Below, one piece after another: positions 9,238 through 23,314 of a stretch of 64,000 nt of DNA (positions are counted from its first letter, which is position 1; each line of letters opens with the position of its first letter). The position numbers and the translations under genes were made by a program. Source of the DNA: Kuschelorhynchus macadamiae. Lineage: Eukaryota; Arthropoda; Insecta; Coleoptera; Curculionidae. The stretch lies in contig JAUTXW010002370.1 of assembly GCA_030620095.1 (NCBI GenBank), forward strand, positions 62,001 through 126,000, in the 5' to 3' direction. Under the pieces are notes generated by a model that was given only the letters and a program-made list of their open reading frames with translations, searched no databases and was not told the origin of the DNA.

Positions 9238-10190
9238 TCAAAACCGTCGCATAACAAAGAACAGTTTGAAAAAGTTATTCTTATCAAATTGCAAATTTAA
9301 TTAACAAATATAAAATTATAAGTACAACATTGTCAGTCGAATCCTTTAAAAAAATTATGAAACATAAATTACTCAGCCAACAACTGCAATAGCAATGGAA
9401 CTTACTAAACAAACACCTATAAAGCGTATTTTCTTGTCATTTCCTTTCTACTCAGTACATTACCACCTCTTTTTCACTTTCTGCCTCGTGCCTTAATAGC
9501 AAAGCGCTATTATATTTACTTGTACGCGTACTTGTTTATCTTAGTTATGTAGGTTTATAATATGTATGATATGTGTGTATCTATATGTAAGTATATTTTT
9601 ATATATGTTATATCCGTTTCCCATGACCTTCCACGTGCCTCCAGAATGTCGCCACATATTATCACACAGTTGCGTCATTCACAGAAACCAACATCAGCAG
9701 TTTCCAAGAATTGCGACAGTACGCTCAAACACCGTCAGCAGTCTCCATGGAAGCCAGCGGATGCTTGCCGGTTTCCCACGTACCTCAGCAAGATTTTTAA
9801 TATAAATAGACTATGTAGATTTTATTAAGAACAGTATAATATTATTCTTTTAAGTTGTAACAATAATTAATGTCCATTTGATTTTCAAAGTTGTGAACAT
9901 ATTGTTTTATTTTATTTTAATAAAAAGTTTTTTTAAAAAGTGAATTTTTCAAATAGTGAGATAACATATATGTTTTTGTAATCAGACTGTATTACTTGTA
10001 GAAATACTGTATGCAAACTTCTCTTACGAAATTTAGTAATTTCTCGTTAAAATATTTTAACAGGCTTCAACAGCCCCTTCTCTTGTGAAGGAAGCTGATA
10101 AGTTGCCTTTTATTCCAAGATGTCTATGTATATTTTTTTAGACTGTAATTTTTATTAGGATAAAAAACGTTTTTATTATTATTATTATTA
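9238..10190 (+). mobile_element. Probable 3' end of a LINE inserted in family A
   Basis: This segment interrupts family A exactly between CCATAT and ATTGGATTT, which are adjacent in other copies, with a possible ATAT duplication. It ends with a (TTA)n tail preceded by a sequence typical of LINE 3' ends (TAATTTTTATTAGGATAAAA). Short frames at 9562-9828 have no clear family match. It is best explained as a 5'-truncated non-LTR retrotransposon on the plus strand. Confidence 0.5.
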
Positions 10191-10463
10191 TATTGGATTT
10201 TTATCAAAATGTTACCAGGTCATCCTCACATAACCCTTAATTTTTGACCAAAATTTCAAGTCAATCGGGTAATTAGTTTTTTAGCTACGCCGCGAACAGA
10301 CAAACAGACACACAGACGGACGGACGGACAGACAGACAGACAAACCGAATTGAGAAAACATGTTTTTCGTCATCTAGGGACGCTGAAACGTGAAGATCTG
10401 AAAAAATCTCGGAGAGTGATTTTTTCACGATTACAATACTTCCCTTTTACGAGGGAAGTAAAA
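10191..10463 (+). repeat. Dispersed repeat family A, copy 1, right end
   Basis: This segment includes the GACA/GACG-rich core (10303-10345) and the conserved 3' end. The end is a hairpin CTTCCCT-TTTACG-AGGGAAG followed by TAAAA. Confidence 0.8.
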
Positions 10464-11728
10464 AGCGGTTTGGTCTATAAATAATTTGAAATAGTATCAG
10501 TTGCAAAATAATTTATCAAGTATGAAAATGTCATCTCTTTTCTCGCGCCTGAGCTTTCTGCTAAAATCCGGTCATTTTTCTGTTAAATGGCTTCGCTATT
10601 TTTATTCGGCGTTTAGGACATACAATACAAGCTATATCCTCTTTCATAAATATATACACATAATACACAACTGGGCGCTACTATAACACACACCGTGCAT
10701 TGTGCATTATAAAGCAAAACTGAGCGATGTTATTGTTTACGCAGAATCGTGCGTAAGAATGGTTTTAGTTATTGAATAAACTGTACTTAAGAGAATGTTT
10801 ACTAATACAGGAGTAGAAAAAATGAATTACACACAAGACAAATGCGAAAAACTCTCAGTTTAGCAAGATGGACAGAATTTTGCAAATTTCCAAAACGGCT
10901 TTTGTAAAGATTCCTCACTTCCTCTCATTTAATTTTTAATTTCAATTTAATTTTTATATAGCTATTTAAAGTCGACTATTATTTTTTAAGTTCCCGAAAA
11001 CAGCCCTAGATTTGATGCCAAAACGAAAACCGAGTAATTTAATTTCAATTCTTAAATATTTTGTATTATTTACATTTAATCTGCCGAACCCAATTCTAAT
11101 CCCAAAACACTAATATTGTGAATCAAAAAAGGTGGCGAAAAATTCAGAAAAAAATCCTGCCATTGTTGGGAGTTATATTTTAAATATGTTTATTTTACTT
11201 TTATGATTTTTGAAATAACCCTCGACACAAATATACTTTTGACAAGTAAGACATAGGCATAATTAATAATCTATGTAATAACAGATGGCAAAGAATTTTT
11301 AAATCTATCAATAACCAGCTACCAGACAAAAAAGTGCTTTAAACATAAAAAAAGTCCAAACAAGAATTTCTCGCCACGGCCAGACTCGTTCCTAATAGTA
11401 TGTCATTATCTCGTCGTGGTAACCAGCTATTAATTACACGTTGTGTGTATGTATGACTAACCAAAGACCGGTTACCTGAGACTTAATTTTTATAATTAGG
11501 GTCTTAACATGACACGATTTGCGGGTAACATTGGCCAGATAACAAGATATAAACACCCAACCAAGAAAAGCTTTACACTTTGAAGTAAGTTGTTTGAAGA
11601 TGTTATTTTTAATAACAAAGTTGTACCTGCCTGCCGTATGAATAATAATTTTGTATTTATATGAAGAAATACCAAATAAAAAAAATCATTTACGGTTTAA
11701 GTTTTATCTTTTACTTCCCTGGTAATAG
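10464..11728. other. Unassigned AT-rich DNA
   Basis: A 61-codon frame at 10501-10686 has no recognisable character. No repeat ends or RNA genes are seen. Confidence 0.4.
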
Positions 11729-13326
<1,598 letters not shown>

Positions 13327-13968
13327 CAAAGATCGACTACAGGTCTTAAATTCCAGTCGTTTCTCAAAGTTCAGCTCGGCAAAATAATTCATAACAGATT
13401 ATAAAGTCTTAATATTCTAAAACACTGTGGCTACCTTTCTTTAAAACGTTAATTTAAACCACAAAATCAACAGACAAAATGTAAAGTCTTCAAAATAAAA
13501 TCTATAAAAATACACAATCGTAACCACAACCTATCACACGATCCACATTAAACACATCAACTGACAAAAATATTTAAGTTTCCTCGGAGCAACTGTTGAC
13601 CGAAACTTTGCCAACGTAAGCCGTATATTACCTATGCGCCCCTATGCTAATTTGATCGAGAACCCTCGGGAAAAACTCGCCTCCGTTTATAACCACGAGG
13701 TCAAAACCGGCCGCCAGCCGTGATCGATTCCAAATGAAAATGAAACAAAATCTCTCCGGAGATCGCAGTGCGAGGCGAGAGGCATCGATAATGTGTCGCT
13801 GAATTAAGAAAACGGTCAACGAGTTTATACTAGAACAATAGAGAGAATTTCCAAATTAAAAAAAAAATGAAAAATATAGATTATGTATTATTTTATTTAT
13901 TTGTTTCTGTTTGGAAATATTTATTGGGGGGTCATTGACCATTTGACCTAATGGAGGAGCCGCCATTG

Positions 13969-14876
13969 GCACAAATGTATGTAGTAAATAACAAATAACT
14001 CTACGCGTGTATAAACTGTGTTATCTGTGTGTGGCGAAAGTTTCGGATAAAGTTCAACTTACCGACTATTTTCATAAAAAAGGAAGGATTTATAAATAAG
14101 AAATTGCTGTAAAGATAGCTTCTACATTCAACATAAACCTATATATGTAATATCTTTTTTTGTTGGATTAAACAAATAATAAACGTACCTTCAATTTTTT
14201 CTTATGCTAGGAAAACATAGGACCACGACATGCATCATGTTTAAAAGCTGATTAGTATATTAAATCAGCGGAGAATAATGTGTCTTCTACTTATCTGAAA
14301 CAGAGGCCTGTAAACGATAAAACGTACACATATATTCTAAAACACTTCGACACCACCGCACCTACTCCATACAAAATTTTATCGGTTATCCCATATAAGG
14401 GATTTCTAATAATTTAATTTTTTTTGCAGTGTCAATGAATACAGGTTTTTGCCTTAAAAGCAATCTCGCTATGCAAATGCCACTTAGGGAGGATTAACTA
14501 ATTGATAGGCCAGCTTTATAACCGAGCATCCATAAATTATCAGTCTAAGATAATTGCGTTGATATCTTGCAGATAGCTTGCCTGTTTTTATGAAACAGGA
14601 TCTTGATATGAAAGATATTTTAACTTTAACGGGGTATATTGTAAAGGCTTTTCAATAATGGTGTTTTTGATAATATCTAAATCTTACAATATATATTCTT
14701 GCGCATAGTAAATCATTCAAGTTTTTATCACTGGATTCACTAAAAATCCTTAAACTTTCATTAGATCTTAGTTGACAGAAATTTAGGGTGATATATGAAC
14801 TAAATATGACAATTACAAATTAGGATGGTGGCATAATTTGTAATTCAGGTTTTGTCTAACTCTCAATCCTTTTTAG
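13969..14876. other. Unassigned AT-rich DNA
   Basis: No gene or repeat recognised. A pyrimidine tract ending in AG at 14876 could be a splice acceptor for the candidate exon that follows. Confidence 0.4.
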
Positions 14877-15056
14877 TACCTCGGTTCGGCGATATTTGGT
14901 TTGGATGAAAATCAAAGTAGAGCATCATCGAGCGTGGATAGTATTTTGATGGGTGATCGCTTAGAAATATCCTGGTCGTCAAATGAGCTGCTAATAATAG
15001 GTAGTAGTTGTGATAATACAATAGCAACCGTAGAAGTAGAACCGTGTTCTCTATAA
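14877..15056 (+). CDS. Candidate terminal coding exon, unrecognised
   Basis: A pyrimidine-rich tract ending in TTTTTAG is followed by 59 open codons in phase 0 and a TAA at 15054-15056. An AATAAA signal lies about 150 bp downstream (near 15210). Base composition is richer in G+C than the surroundings, and the peptide has ordinary soluble-protein composition. I do not recognise it. Frames of this length occur by chance in this window, and no preceding exon was found, so this is weak. Confidence 0.22.
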   Translation, partial: YLGSAIFGLDENQSRASSSVDSILMGDRLEISWSSNELLIIGSSCDNTIATVEVEPCSL

Positions 15057-15870
15057 AGTATGTATACTTATTTTGGTATTTAAAGAATTTGGACTAAAAC
15101 TAGCCCTCTGCATCCTGATATATATGGTGTGATGTCATTAAAGCAACCACGGTATAATGTAAACGGTACATTGGAAATATGCCTTTCTGGTCTATGTAAA
15201 CATTAGAAAAAATAAATCTGTGGGTAATCTCTTATCCAGAGTATAGCAAATGTATGTTATTTTTTACTAATCTTACTGAAGAGCAGTCTTGTACAATTCT
15301 TTAGACACAAATTTCTTTTAGTTGAAATGTAATATCTTTACCAAATATTTTTTTGGCTGCTATAAAGACCCCTGAATGCGGTAATTAAATAATTTCTCAA
15401 ATTAAACTGAACTTTAATGCATTCATGATATATTTTTTTTACCTCTATAAAGCTTTGAATATGGAACTTAAAATAAAAATTGGGATTTTTGGCAAAAACA
15501 TTTTTATTCCTGTATTCAGGCATATAGAAACCAAAAAAAGAATATATTTTGTGAATATATCACATTTCAGTCAAAAAGTAAGTTAATAAATTAAAAAATA
15601 AGAGTTTCCACAGGAAATTTTCCACATTATAAAAGTCAAAAAATGAATATGTTGAGAATGTATCACATCAGTTAAGAAAGAGATACAAAAAATAAATAAA
15701 ATAAAAATTTGGAATATTCAGTAGAAAAAACATTAACCGCATTCAGGAGGCTTTATAGAGGCCAAACAAGAATGTGTTGTGAACAAATCACATTTAAGCT
15801 AAAAGAAAGTTTGTCAATTTTACAAAGTTTCGATGCATAGTATAATTACACACAGTTTCCATGTTAGCAG
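15057..15870. other. Unassigned AT-rich DNA
   Basis: Contains several copies of a loose phrase around GCATTCAGG...CTTTATAGAGG (15370, 15440 region, 15735-15760), suggesting a decayed tandem structure. No gene is seen. Confidence 0.35.
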
Positions 15871-15995
15871 GGTGTTCACAACTTAATTTTTGCAATCGGA
15901 GCTTCGATTTGAAATTACATATATCTCAACGATGAATAAATACTTGCATTCCTTGACGGATAGGCTCAATGAAACCAAATTGAAATCGGATGCAT
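15871..15995 (+). other. Mariner-like terminal sequence CAGGGTGTTCACAAC
   Basis: The sequence CAGGGTGTTCAC resembles the outer terminal repeat of insect mariner-type elements. It runs directly into the conserved left end of family A copy 2. Confidence 0.35.
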
Positions 15996-17178
15996 TAAAA
16001 CAAGTCGGTAAATTTCATTTACCCGGAACTTCCCTTTCTTTATTTTCTTTCTATTTGTTAGAAATAGTGAAGTGTGACCCAGTTTAGTTCAGTACATAGC
16101 CACATTATATATGTGTTACATATACCGTCTTTTCAAACATATTTATTAGGCGTCAATTTGTTCCATCGTATCGGATCCTACCAATATTTTACCAGTTCCT
16201 TTCTGTCTATGCCACACTTGACTTTTGGACATAATTTAAAATAAATTCAATAAGTAGTTTTTATAATGACACATGAATAGTATTTTCAGGCTGATTTTTT
16301 AAATATTTCACTAGGCCGCTATTTCATTTTGCTATCTTGGATTCATATCAAAATATTCAAAACCAATTCACTCCTATGTAACATTTGATTTTTGTGCAAA
16401 ATTTGAGATAAATTGTATTATTAGTTTTTTAGTAATAATTCATTTAACATTTCACTAGGCCGCCATCTTGTTCCGCCATAATGGATCTTAACCAAGATTT
16501 TACCAGGTCATCCCCATATGACACTTAATTGTTGACTGACTAGAAAGTAGGTAAGTTAAGCTATGTCGCGAACTGGCAGACCAGACAGACAGACAGACCG
16601 AGAGACGAACCGACGGAATTAATAAAACATATTTTTCGGCATCTAGGGACGCTAAAACGTGAAGATGTGAAAAACCTGAGAGGGTGACTTTTTCCACGAC
16701 TACAAACATTTTATTTCTCCGCCATTTTATTCGGCTATCTTGAATTAGTGCTACAAATTTACTAGTTGATCCCTATACCATAAATATTTATAGAACGTAA
16801 TTTGAAATCAATCCACTAAGCAGTTTTTTTAGATTGAATTTTAAATATTTTTATTAATCCGCCATTTTGTTCAGCTATCTTGAATTCGTACGAAAATGTT
16901 ACCAGTTGATTCCAACCTAATACTTGATGTTTGTGTAAAATTTGAGAAACATTGAATAAGTAGTTTTTTATTAATAATGGTTTTAACATTTCACTAGGCC
17001 GTCATATTGGATTTTTACCAAAATGTTACCAGGTCATCCACATATGACCCTTAATTTTTGACCAAAACAGAAAAATGTTTTTCGGCTTTTAGGGACCCTG
17101 AAACGTAAAGATCTGAAAAATCTGGGAGGGTGATTTTTTCACGATTATAAATAATACTTTCCTTTTACGAGGGAAGTA
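15996..17178 (+). repeat. Dispersed repeat family A, copy 2 (near full length)
   Basis: Starts with TTTACCCGGAACTTCCCTTT, contains several diverged GGCCGCCAT...ACCAGTT units and a GACAGACAGACAGACC core (about 16580-16600), and ends with the TTTTACGAGGGAAGT hairpin at about 17165-17178. It shares both ends with copies at 39457-40412 and 53866-55108. Confidence 0.82.
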
Positions 17179-20100
17179 TAAATTACACTCTTCTTAATAT
17201 AGACAATATTCTGCAGATAATTGTGCGTTGCGAATATATTTTTAAGAGTGACAAATTTATACTGATCTCTAGAGAGGGGAAAACAGCTAAGTTTTCGGCT
17301 CGTAAAAATAGCATGCACCAATGTTTCCCATTCAATACTCTACAAGTCTTTACCAGAAATAAAAAATAATAGACCAGTTATCTTCTAGATCACTTCTCTG
17401 ATTATTGCGACAGCAGCGGTCTCCTTGCTGAGATTTCTTTAAGATCTCCTTAACGAAGTTGCAGCTATTAGTTTATAGTGCTTTTTAATTGTTTGCACAA
17501 CTGCTGTTACCGACAAGGAGTAAATTATTATCCTATCAGGGCACCGTCCGGAATAACTTCTATTACATAACTGTTTAGCGCCAGCAATGCTTATCTATAT
17601 TCTAATAATTTTGTTTCGGCAATTTCTGTCGAAGGCACAGCTTTGCTATCCAGTTTAGCTTGAACAAAACTGATATTGGCTATTCAAACTGAATTCGCAG
17701 GCTTTGCAAATAAGCGCTGCATCTTGTTTAGTCTCTTAGATCTGCCTACAAAAATCTATGTTATTCCTTCTGCAGCGGTCTCGCCTTCATCAGTTCTGTG
17801 AATTGGGTTAATTTTAAAAGAAAGTTATTGAAATTTAAACATTGTCGTCATCCCAGTGAAGATTCCAAGTTAACTTAGCATCGAAGCTTTTAGCTTCTAG
17901 GGGACGCTCATTTCATAGTGCTTAGAAAATATACTTCGATCTCCTTTTTCAAGTGAACCAAACCTCCTCTGCTGGATTACATATGAGCCTCCATGCATTC
18001 TATCGCAAAGAGTACCACAAAATTTCTACTTCGCATTATATTAAGGCTTCGTGATTAAGCAATTGTGTAAAATATTTCACAATTGACGCGATGCAAAAAG
18101 AGGGTCACGAATGCAATATTTTTAACCCTAATGAGATTTCGCTTTAGTTAAGTTACACCGTGCTTTATCAATAAATTCTTTTAAATGCCGACACCTAATA
18201 TAAAAAAAATGTATGTAAATATACATTACATAAGCTCATAATAATGTATTATAAGGATTTTTCCACAATCAATCATTTTCTTTTTTTTGCAACAGCTGAA
18301 AAACTTTTCATCGGTATACAGAAAAATAAATCCAAATTTTAAAATATGTACCGAATATTCAACTAACAACAAAATTGATGCTGCTTCCGGTTAAATCGGA
18401 AGGCTCGAAACACCAAAATCGTAAGCGATCAAATACCTTCACAGGGTAAAGACTGGATACTAATTTCCTTGTCGCTCGGTATATACTCATATTTTTACTA
18501 TCCAAATTCCTAATTTCCGTGCAGGTAAATGGTCTTGTACTTAAATTCGGAGAGACTTTTTTTGGTATTATTTAAAGTTTATGCATCTGCTAAAAAAATT
18601 ACAAAAAGTGCATGAAAACCACTGCCGAAATTATTAATGGCCTCGAGGCAACCGGCTCTCTGTCAAAGCGTCTGCCCGTTACACTGATAGCTTAACAATA
18701 GGCTCGTTAATTTTTAGAAAACGCCATCGTCGTGCTTCTATGATAAATCGGACGTGAGATAAAATTGTCGGACCCCTCGCATTGTTTTGTTCTAAACATC
18801 GCGGACACAATGACGCGGTCAAGCTGGACCGAGACAGCCACAGAAAAACCAAAACAACTTGTTTTGTTTTCACGGAATTTGGATGACTTTCCTTTATTTT
18901 TAGACTTATTTTTAGCAGAAAGGTAACCTAAATAATAAATTTGTGTCAGTGGTTTGTGGGGTGCATCGTACAGGAAATTTCACTCTTCCATTGAGCATCA
19001 ATTCTTACAAAAAGGGCCTTATTTTCAGACAAATGTAAGTACCTATTAGTCGTAAAATGAATAATAAAGATTCAAAAATAAAAAAAAACCGTCCACGTTT
19101 ATGACTGATAGGACCTTACTTTTCTCCATTTAATGTCTCATGGAAAAAAATGTTTAATGAAAAAAAATCTATGTACCATATTTCGACAAAGACCAACTTT
19201 GGGTTTGTTTTCTTGTATAAAATAAGGATAATTTCAAACCCAACCACTTTACTCCCCTTTTTGAGAACTCCGGACCTACAAATTTGATTAAAATCTGCAC
19301 TCATTGCTCAGGGAGTATTATCGTAAATAGTGGCGGGACCTTGGCGTGTCTATTGGGCTTGCTGTCTTTAGTTAACCCTGAAATAATCATCCCCGTACAG
19401 GACAGGACTTTGATTTTAGGTTGTAAAAGTAACCCTCAAATAAATATAATTCAATCCAGGAATTCAAACACCTTAAACGAATATCGCTACCGAAATTCCT
19501 AATAAGAAAAACTTATTTAAAATATATAAAACTACTTGCCGAACTCAAGGCTTTACATAATGATATAAAATACCAAAGATTGCCTCATTGGTCAACCGAG
19601 GTCACTCTGCTTTGGGGTTGCGATAGCACACTCGAACTAAATCAAAACATAATCCATAATCTGAATCTTAGATCATTATCACCAATATTGCTTGTGTCAA
19701 TGGATTTCGGTACACCTATGAAAACTTATATCTATCCCAAAAAAGTCAACTCTGACGCCTCATAGCTAAATAATTCAATTGATTTGCACCACTGCAGGTC
19801 GGTCCATTTTCTAGACGGCAAAATACTATTCCCATGAGAGCATCGTGTTCGACTCTGTTTAAACAATACTAATTTTACCCCAAATGACCACCATCATGTC
19901 ATTATAGAACAGGGACTCCCCTTCGAAGAAGGAAGGAAAGCCACTGCGAATAAAAGAAAGAGAGACAGGAGAGAGTGGGATAAAAGGGGCAGTAACCTGA
20001 AGTAAAAATTTACATATCTTTCCATAGGACCACCTGGGTACATAATTTAAATACATTTAATTATTAGTAAACTACTATCAAAAAAGTGAGTTCATCTTTG

Positions 20101-20696
20101 ACTGTTGATTCTGACTAAACTGCTGAATCAATTTAATGTTTAAGGTCATTAGATGCAAAACTTAATAGGAATCTAAAAAAGATATGAGATTAAGGGCGCA
20201 CCGAGGGAGCAGTTGTTTCCTGCAAGCTGGACATATACGTCGGCGGCACATACGCACAATGCGGTAGTTTCTGAACCCCACCACGTGTCATTTATATTAG
20301 TAGCATGATGAGGGAAGATATCAAGAATTCCCCTTTGAATTTATATTTAAAAAAAAACTCAAAAAACGAAAGAAACAACTCAAATAAAAAAATCCGATTT
20401 TAACAGTTCTGAGGGAAATATAACGTTCTGAAAAACTGGAGCACTTCCAAGAAAGAAACAAAGAAACTGATTTAAATGTTACATTTTAGCATTTAAACAA
20501 TACTAAACATAAAACGATATTATAATTTCTAAGGTTATGATTAATGACCAGACCACATAAACAAAACAAAGTTTTCAATGCACCAAGACTATTATTTCAG
20601 ATGTTTCAAGAAAGTTAATACCATACGGACAAAGTGAATAAACAATATTACAAAAAACGAAAACATCTATTTACGCATTTTTGGAATATTTACTAT
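17179..20696. other. Unassigned DNA with a few G+C-richer patches
   Basis: Two copies of GCAGCGGTCTC (17413 and 17772 regions) lie about 360 bp apart. Frames at 18679-18873 (minus), 19284-19502 and 19580-19765 (plus) have no recognisable domains. A CAGTGGTTTGTGGGG at 18946 resembles an hAT-type end but has no partner. No firm gene can be called. Confidence 0.35.
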
Positions 20697-21132
20697 ATAA
20701 ATAAATAAATAAATAATGTCTTTATTAGCAATAATTGTACAATAGGTCATTGCATTATAAAAAAGATAAAAAATGTGGCGAAGTTTAGACAGGGGCTATT
20801 CTTTCACTTAACCACAAATAATAAATAAGTTATATTAACAACTTTAACTAAATATAATAACTATATATAATATATAGATATATAGATATATTCACATATG
20901 AACGAATAATATAAACTATAAACTATCTATATAAAACAAAATTTAAAAAAGACTAATTATCTCATATTGTAGTCAAGGATTTCATTTTTAAAATTCATTT
21001 TTTAAACATAAAAATAATAAGTTTTGGTAGATAGCAAATTTAATTTACCGACGCACTCAGATGAGTCCAATTTAAAAAAAAAATAGCCGGCTTCTTATTT
21101 TTTCTGAGGTTTGACCCTTCAGATACTGGTCT
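20697..21132 (-). mobile_element. LINE 3' untranslated end with (TTTA)n tail
   Basis: On the minus strand the sequence ends TTGCTAATAAAGACATTATT followed by TTTA repeats, typical of insect LINE 3' ends. It is probably the tail of the LINE whose reverse transcriptase lies at 22439-23314, separated by the insertion at 21141-21903. Confidence 0.45.
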
Positions 21133-21140
21133 ACATTACT

Positions 21141-21903
21141 CAGTGGCGTGTAGTACCTTTTGAAACAGGGTAGGCAATAATAGATTACTATGCTTAAAAT
21201 TACTTACCCCTTAAAAGTGCTCCTGTCTTGCATGAGTATGGTCCATAAATAGTTTACACTTAATTTATAGTGACCTAAACCGCTCTCAAAAAGACTAACA
21301 TTTTTTGTCCCAAACCAATAATGCATTAGTTCTTTGTAGAAAATAACACTTATAGTTACATTCTTTAAATATGTGTTTCGCAAAAGAGTGCGACTTATTG
21401 TTAGACAAGAAAACATTTTCCTATCTAAACAATGTTTAAACATTACGTATGGGTTTAGAATACTTGGACGAAAAACTTAAACAATTAAATGAATGTTTAA
21501 GACTGTCAATTAATTTTTCAGGACATCTTTATAATTTATTCAAGGACGTAACAGGGCGAGAAAGAAAACTAAACTGATTAATTATTGCTATAATGCCCCG
21601 TACTGTGACTCGGCAGTATGTCTTCTTTAATTATCTTTGTCGCACTCATACCATAGCACTGCTTTTGGTTCCCGTAAGGTTTTTAATGGTTATCGGATTT
21701 TGCTTGCCTATTGGCTCTTATGGGTTGCTTTTGTGGTGAAATACTTTTAGGTGGTGCAACAATTTTTTTATAATTTCTGATGACAAGAAAGTTCATAATA
21801 ATTTAAAATAATTAAGAGAAATTTAACGAAAGGAAAATAGATTACCCAACCATTTTCATAGGGTGGGCAATGCTTTTTTGCCTTTTATGTATGCCCTCCA
21901 CTG
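21141..21903. mobile_element. Putative non-autonomous hAT-like element
   Basis: Left end CAGTGGCGTGTAGTACC; right end, reverse complemented, CAGTGGAGGGC. Flanking octamers ACATTACT (21133-21140) and ACATTTCT (21904-21911) match at 7 of 8 bases, as expected for hAT. There is no transposase; a 79-codon minus frame inside is unrecognised. A second possible right end at 22196 matches the left end better but has no target duplication. Confidence 0.45.
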
Positions 21904-22438
21904 ACATTTCTTATATTCCAAGTAACGTTTTGACCGAAAAAATAAAAAAAAACTTAAAAAACGACAGATATTGATATTCCTTGGAAATATGTCTTAAGAT
22001 TTCATATAGCTGTATTGATATTAAATCCACAAAATATATTTTTTAACATGACTTCCAATTTATCATCTTAACTTCGGATTTGGTCATCGTAGGCATTAAA
22101 TTTAATATTTCTGTCAAGTCAAGTGCCATAAGTGGGTCATTTTAGATTACCATACGTTGCAACAAACACAAGAGAGCAAAGGTTCCTATACGCCACTGCA
22201 TTTTGCTTCCATTTTTTTACGCGAAGAACAAAGTAACTGTGTTTCAAGTCAGAAATATTTGTGAAATCAAAATAACTATGAAGCTAAATTTCTTCTTACA
22301 AAAATACTCGTTCGACCTGGAATAAGACAAGCCAGAAAAAAATCAGTATCCATAAAAAGGTAATATTTTCACCAAATTTGGGGTACTACCAATAATTTAA
22401 ATAGGCCCAAGGCCTAAGTACTACATACCCTTGTGGCT

Positions 22439-23314
22439 TTAAATATACACATTTACTGATGCGGATTTCAAGACTTGCAGATTAGGAGAAGAAGGAAAGA
22501 CATATGCTGGTAACACATTCCATAATCGAGACACTCTGAGAACAAGAGAGCGAACAAAGTGGGAGTTCCTTGGTTTTTGCAGTTGGCGTGAAGGGATCAG
22601 AACAGAATCCGTGGTAGGATCTGTAAAACAGAGACAGATTGCCCACAATTCAACGATGTTCTAGTAATGTAAGCTTTCTTGTGAGGTATGGATCATCAAT
22701 GAGATGAATAGCTCTTCTTTGGACAGAGTCAAGGATATTAAGGTTTGAAGCAGAGGTTGCTCCCCATATGTGTGTGCAATACTCAAAAGAGGGTTTGATC
22801 TTCGAAGTGTAAAGAGTAAAAAGGTTGGCAGAAGAAAAGTTTTTCGGGCTCGAAAAGGAAACCCGATTTCTTCGCGGATGTTGTGGCAATTGAGATGATG
22901 TGATCGTGTTAGCGAAGATCTTTCTGAACGCCTTTTCACCCCATTTTAATGAGGTCGTCGGTTAGGGATAAAGTCATTACTCTACGCCTATCATCAATTT
23001 CAGTTTTGGATATAGGCTTGGGGTATATTAGAGTGGAGTGTGCTATTGTGAGGATAGTTAGGATTAGAATTACTGATAGGAGAAAGCAGGTCATAGATGT
23101 TCATGGGTGTGTAGTTAGATGGACGAGGTTTGGATCCCTTTTTGAGACCAGCTATATCCCTTGTCATTGGACTTTTGGAATAAGCTGGTGAGCACCTTTT
23201 TTGGACTATGGCTCCATTACCAACAAGGCCAGAATATTTTTTGGCATTAGGAGTTTTGGGAATACGTGGTATCTTTTCGACCTTGGAGGTAATTTCGAGC
23301 ATATTATATGGCAA
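22439..23314 (-). pseudogene. LINE reverse transcriptase, internally deleted
   Basis: Three minus-strand pieces belong to one non-LTR reverse transcriptase. At 23314-23000 the block KKGSKPRPSNYTPMNI matches the 'KKG-x-DPSNYRPI' motif before the palm. At 22889-22650 the peptide SFEYCTHIWGATSASNLNIL followed by VQRRAIHLI is the C-terminal region after the catalytic domain. At 22648-22439 SRLWNVLPAYVFPSSPNLQ is the far C terminus. The catalytic FADD region between the first and second pieces is missing, and the pieces sit in different frames. Exact LINE clade is uncertain. Confidence 0.75.

Noticed and set aside
19284..19765. Two plus-strand frames as remains of a transposase
   Set aside because: No catalytic or DNA-binding motif can be read in any frame.
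22185..22196. ACGCCACTG as the right end of the hAT-like element starting at 21141
   Set aside because: It matches the left end well, but the flanking octamer does not match 21133-21140, whereas the end at 21903 gives 7 of 8.
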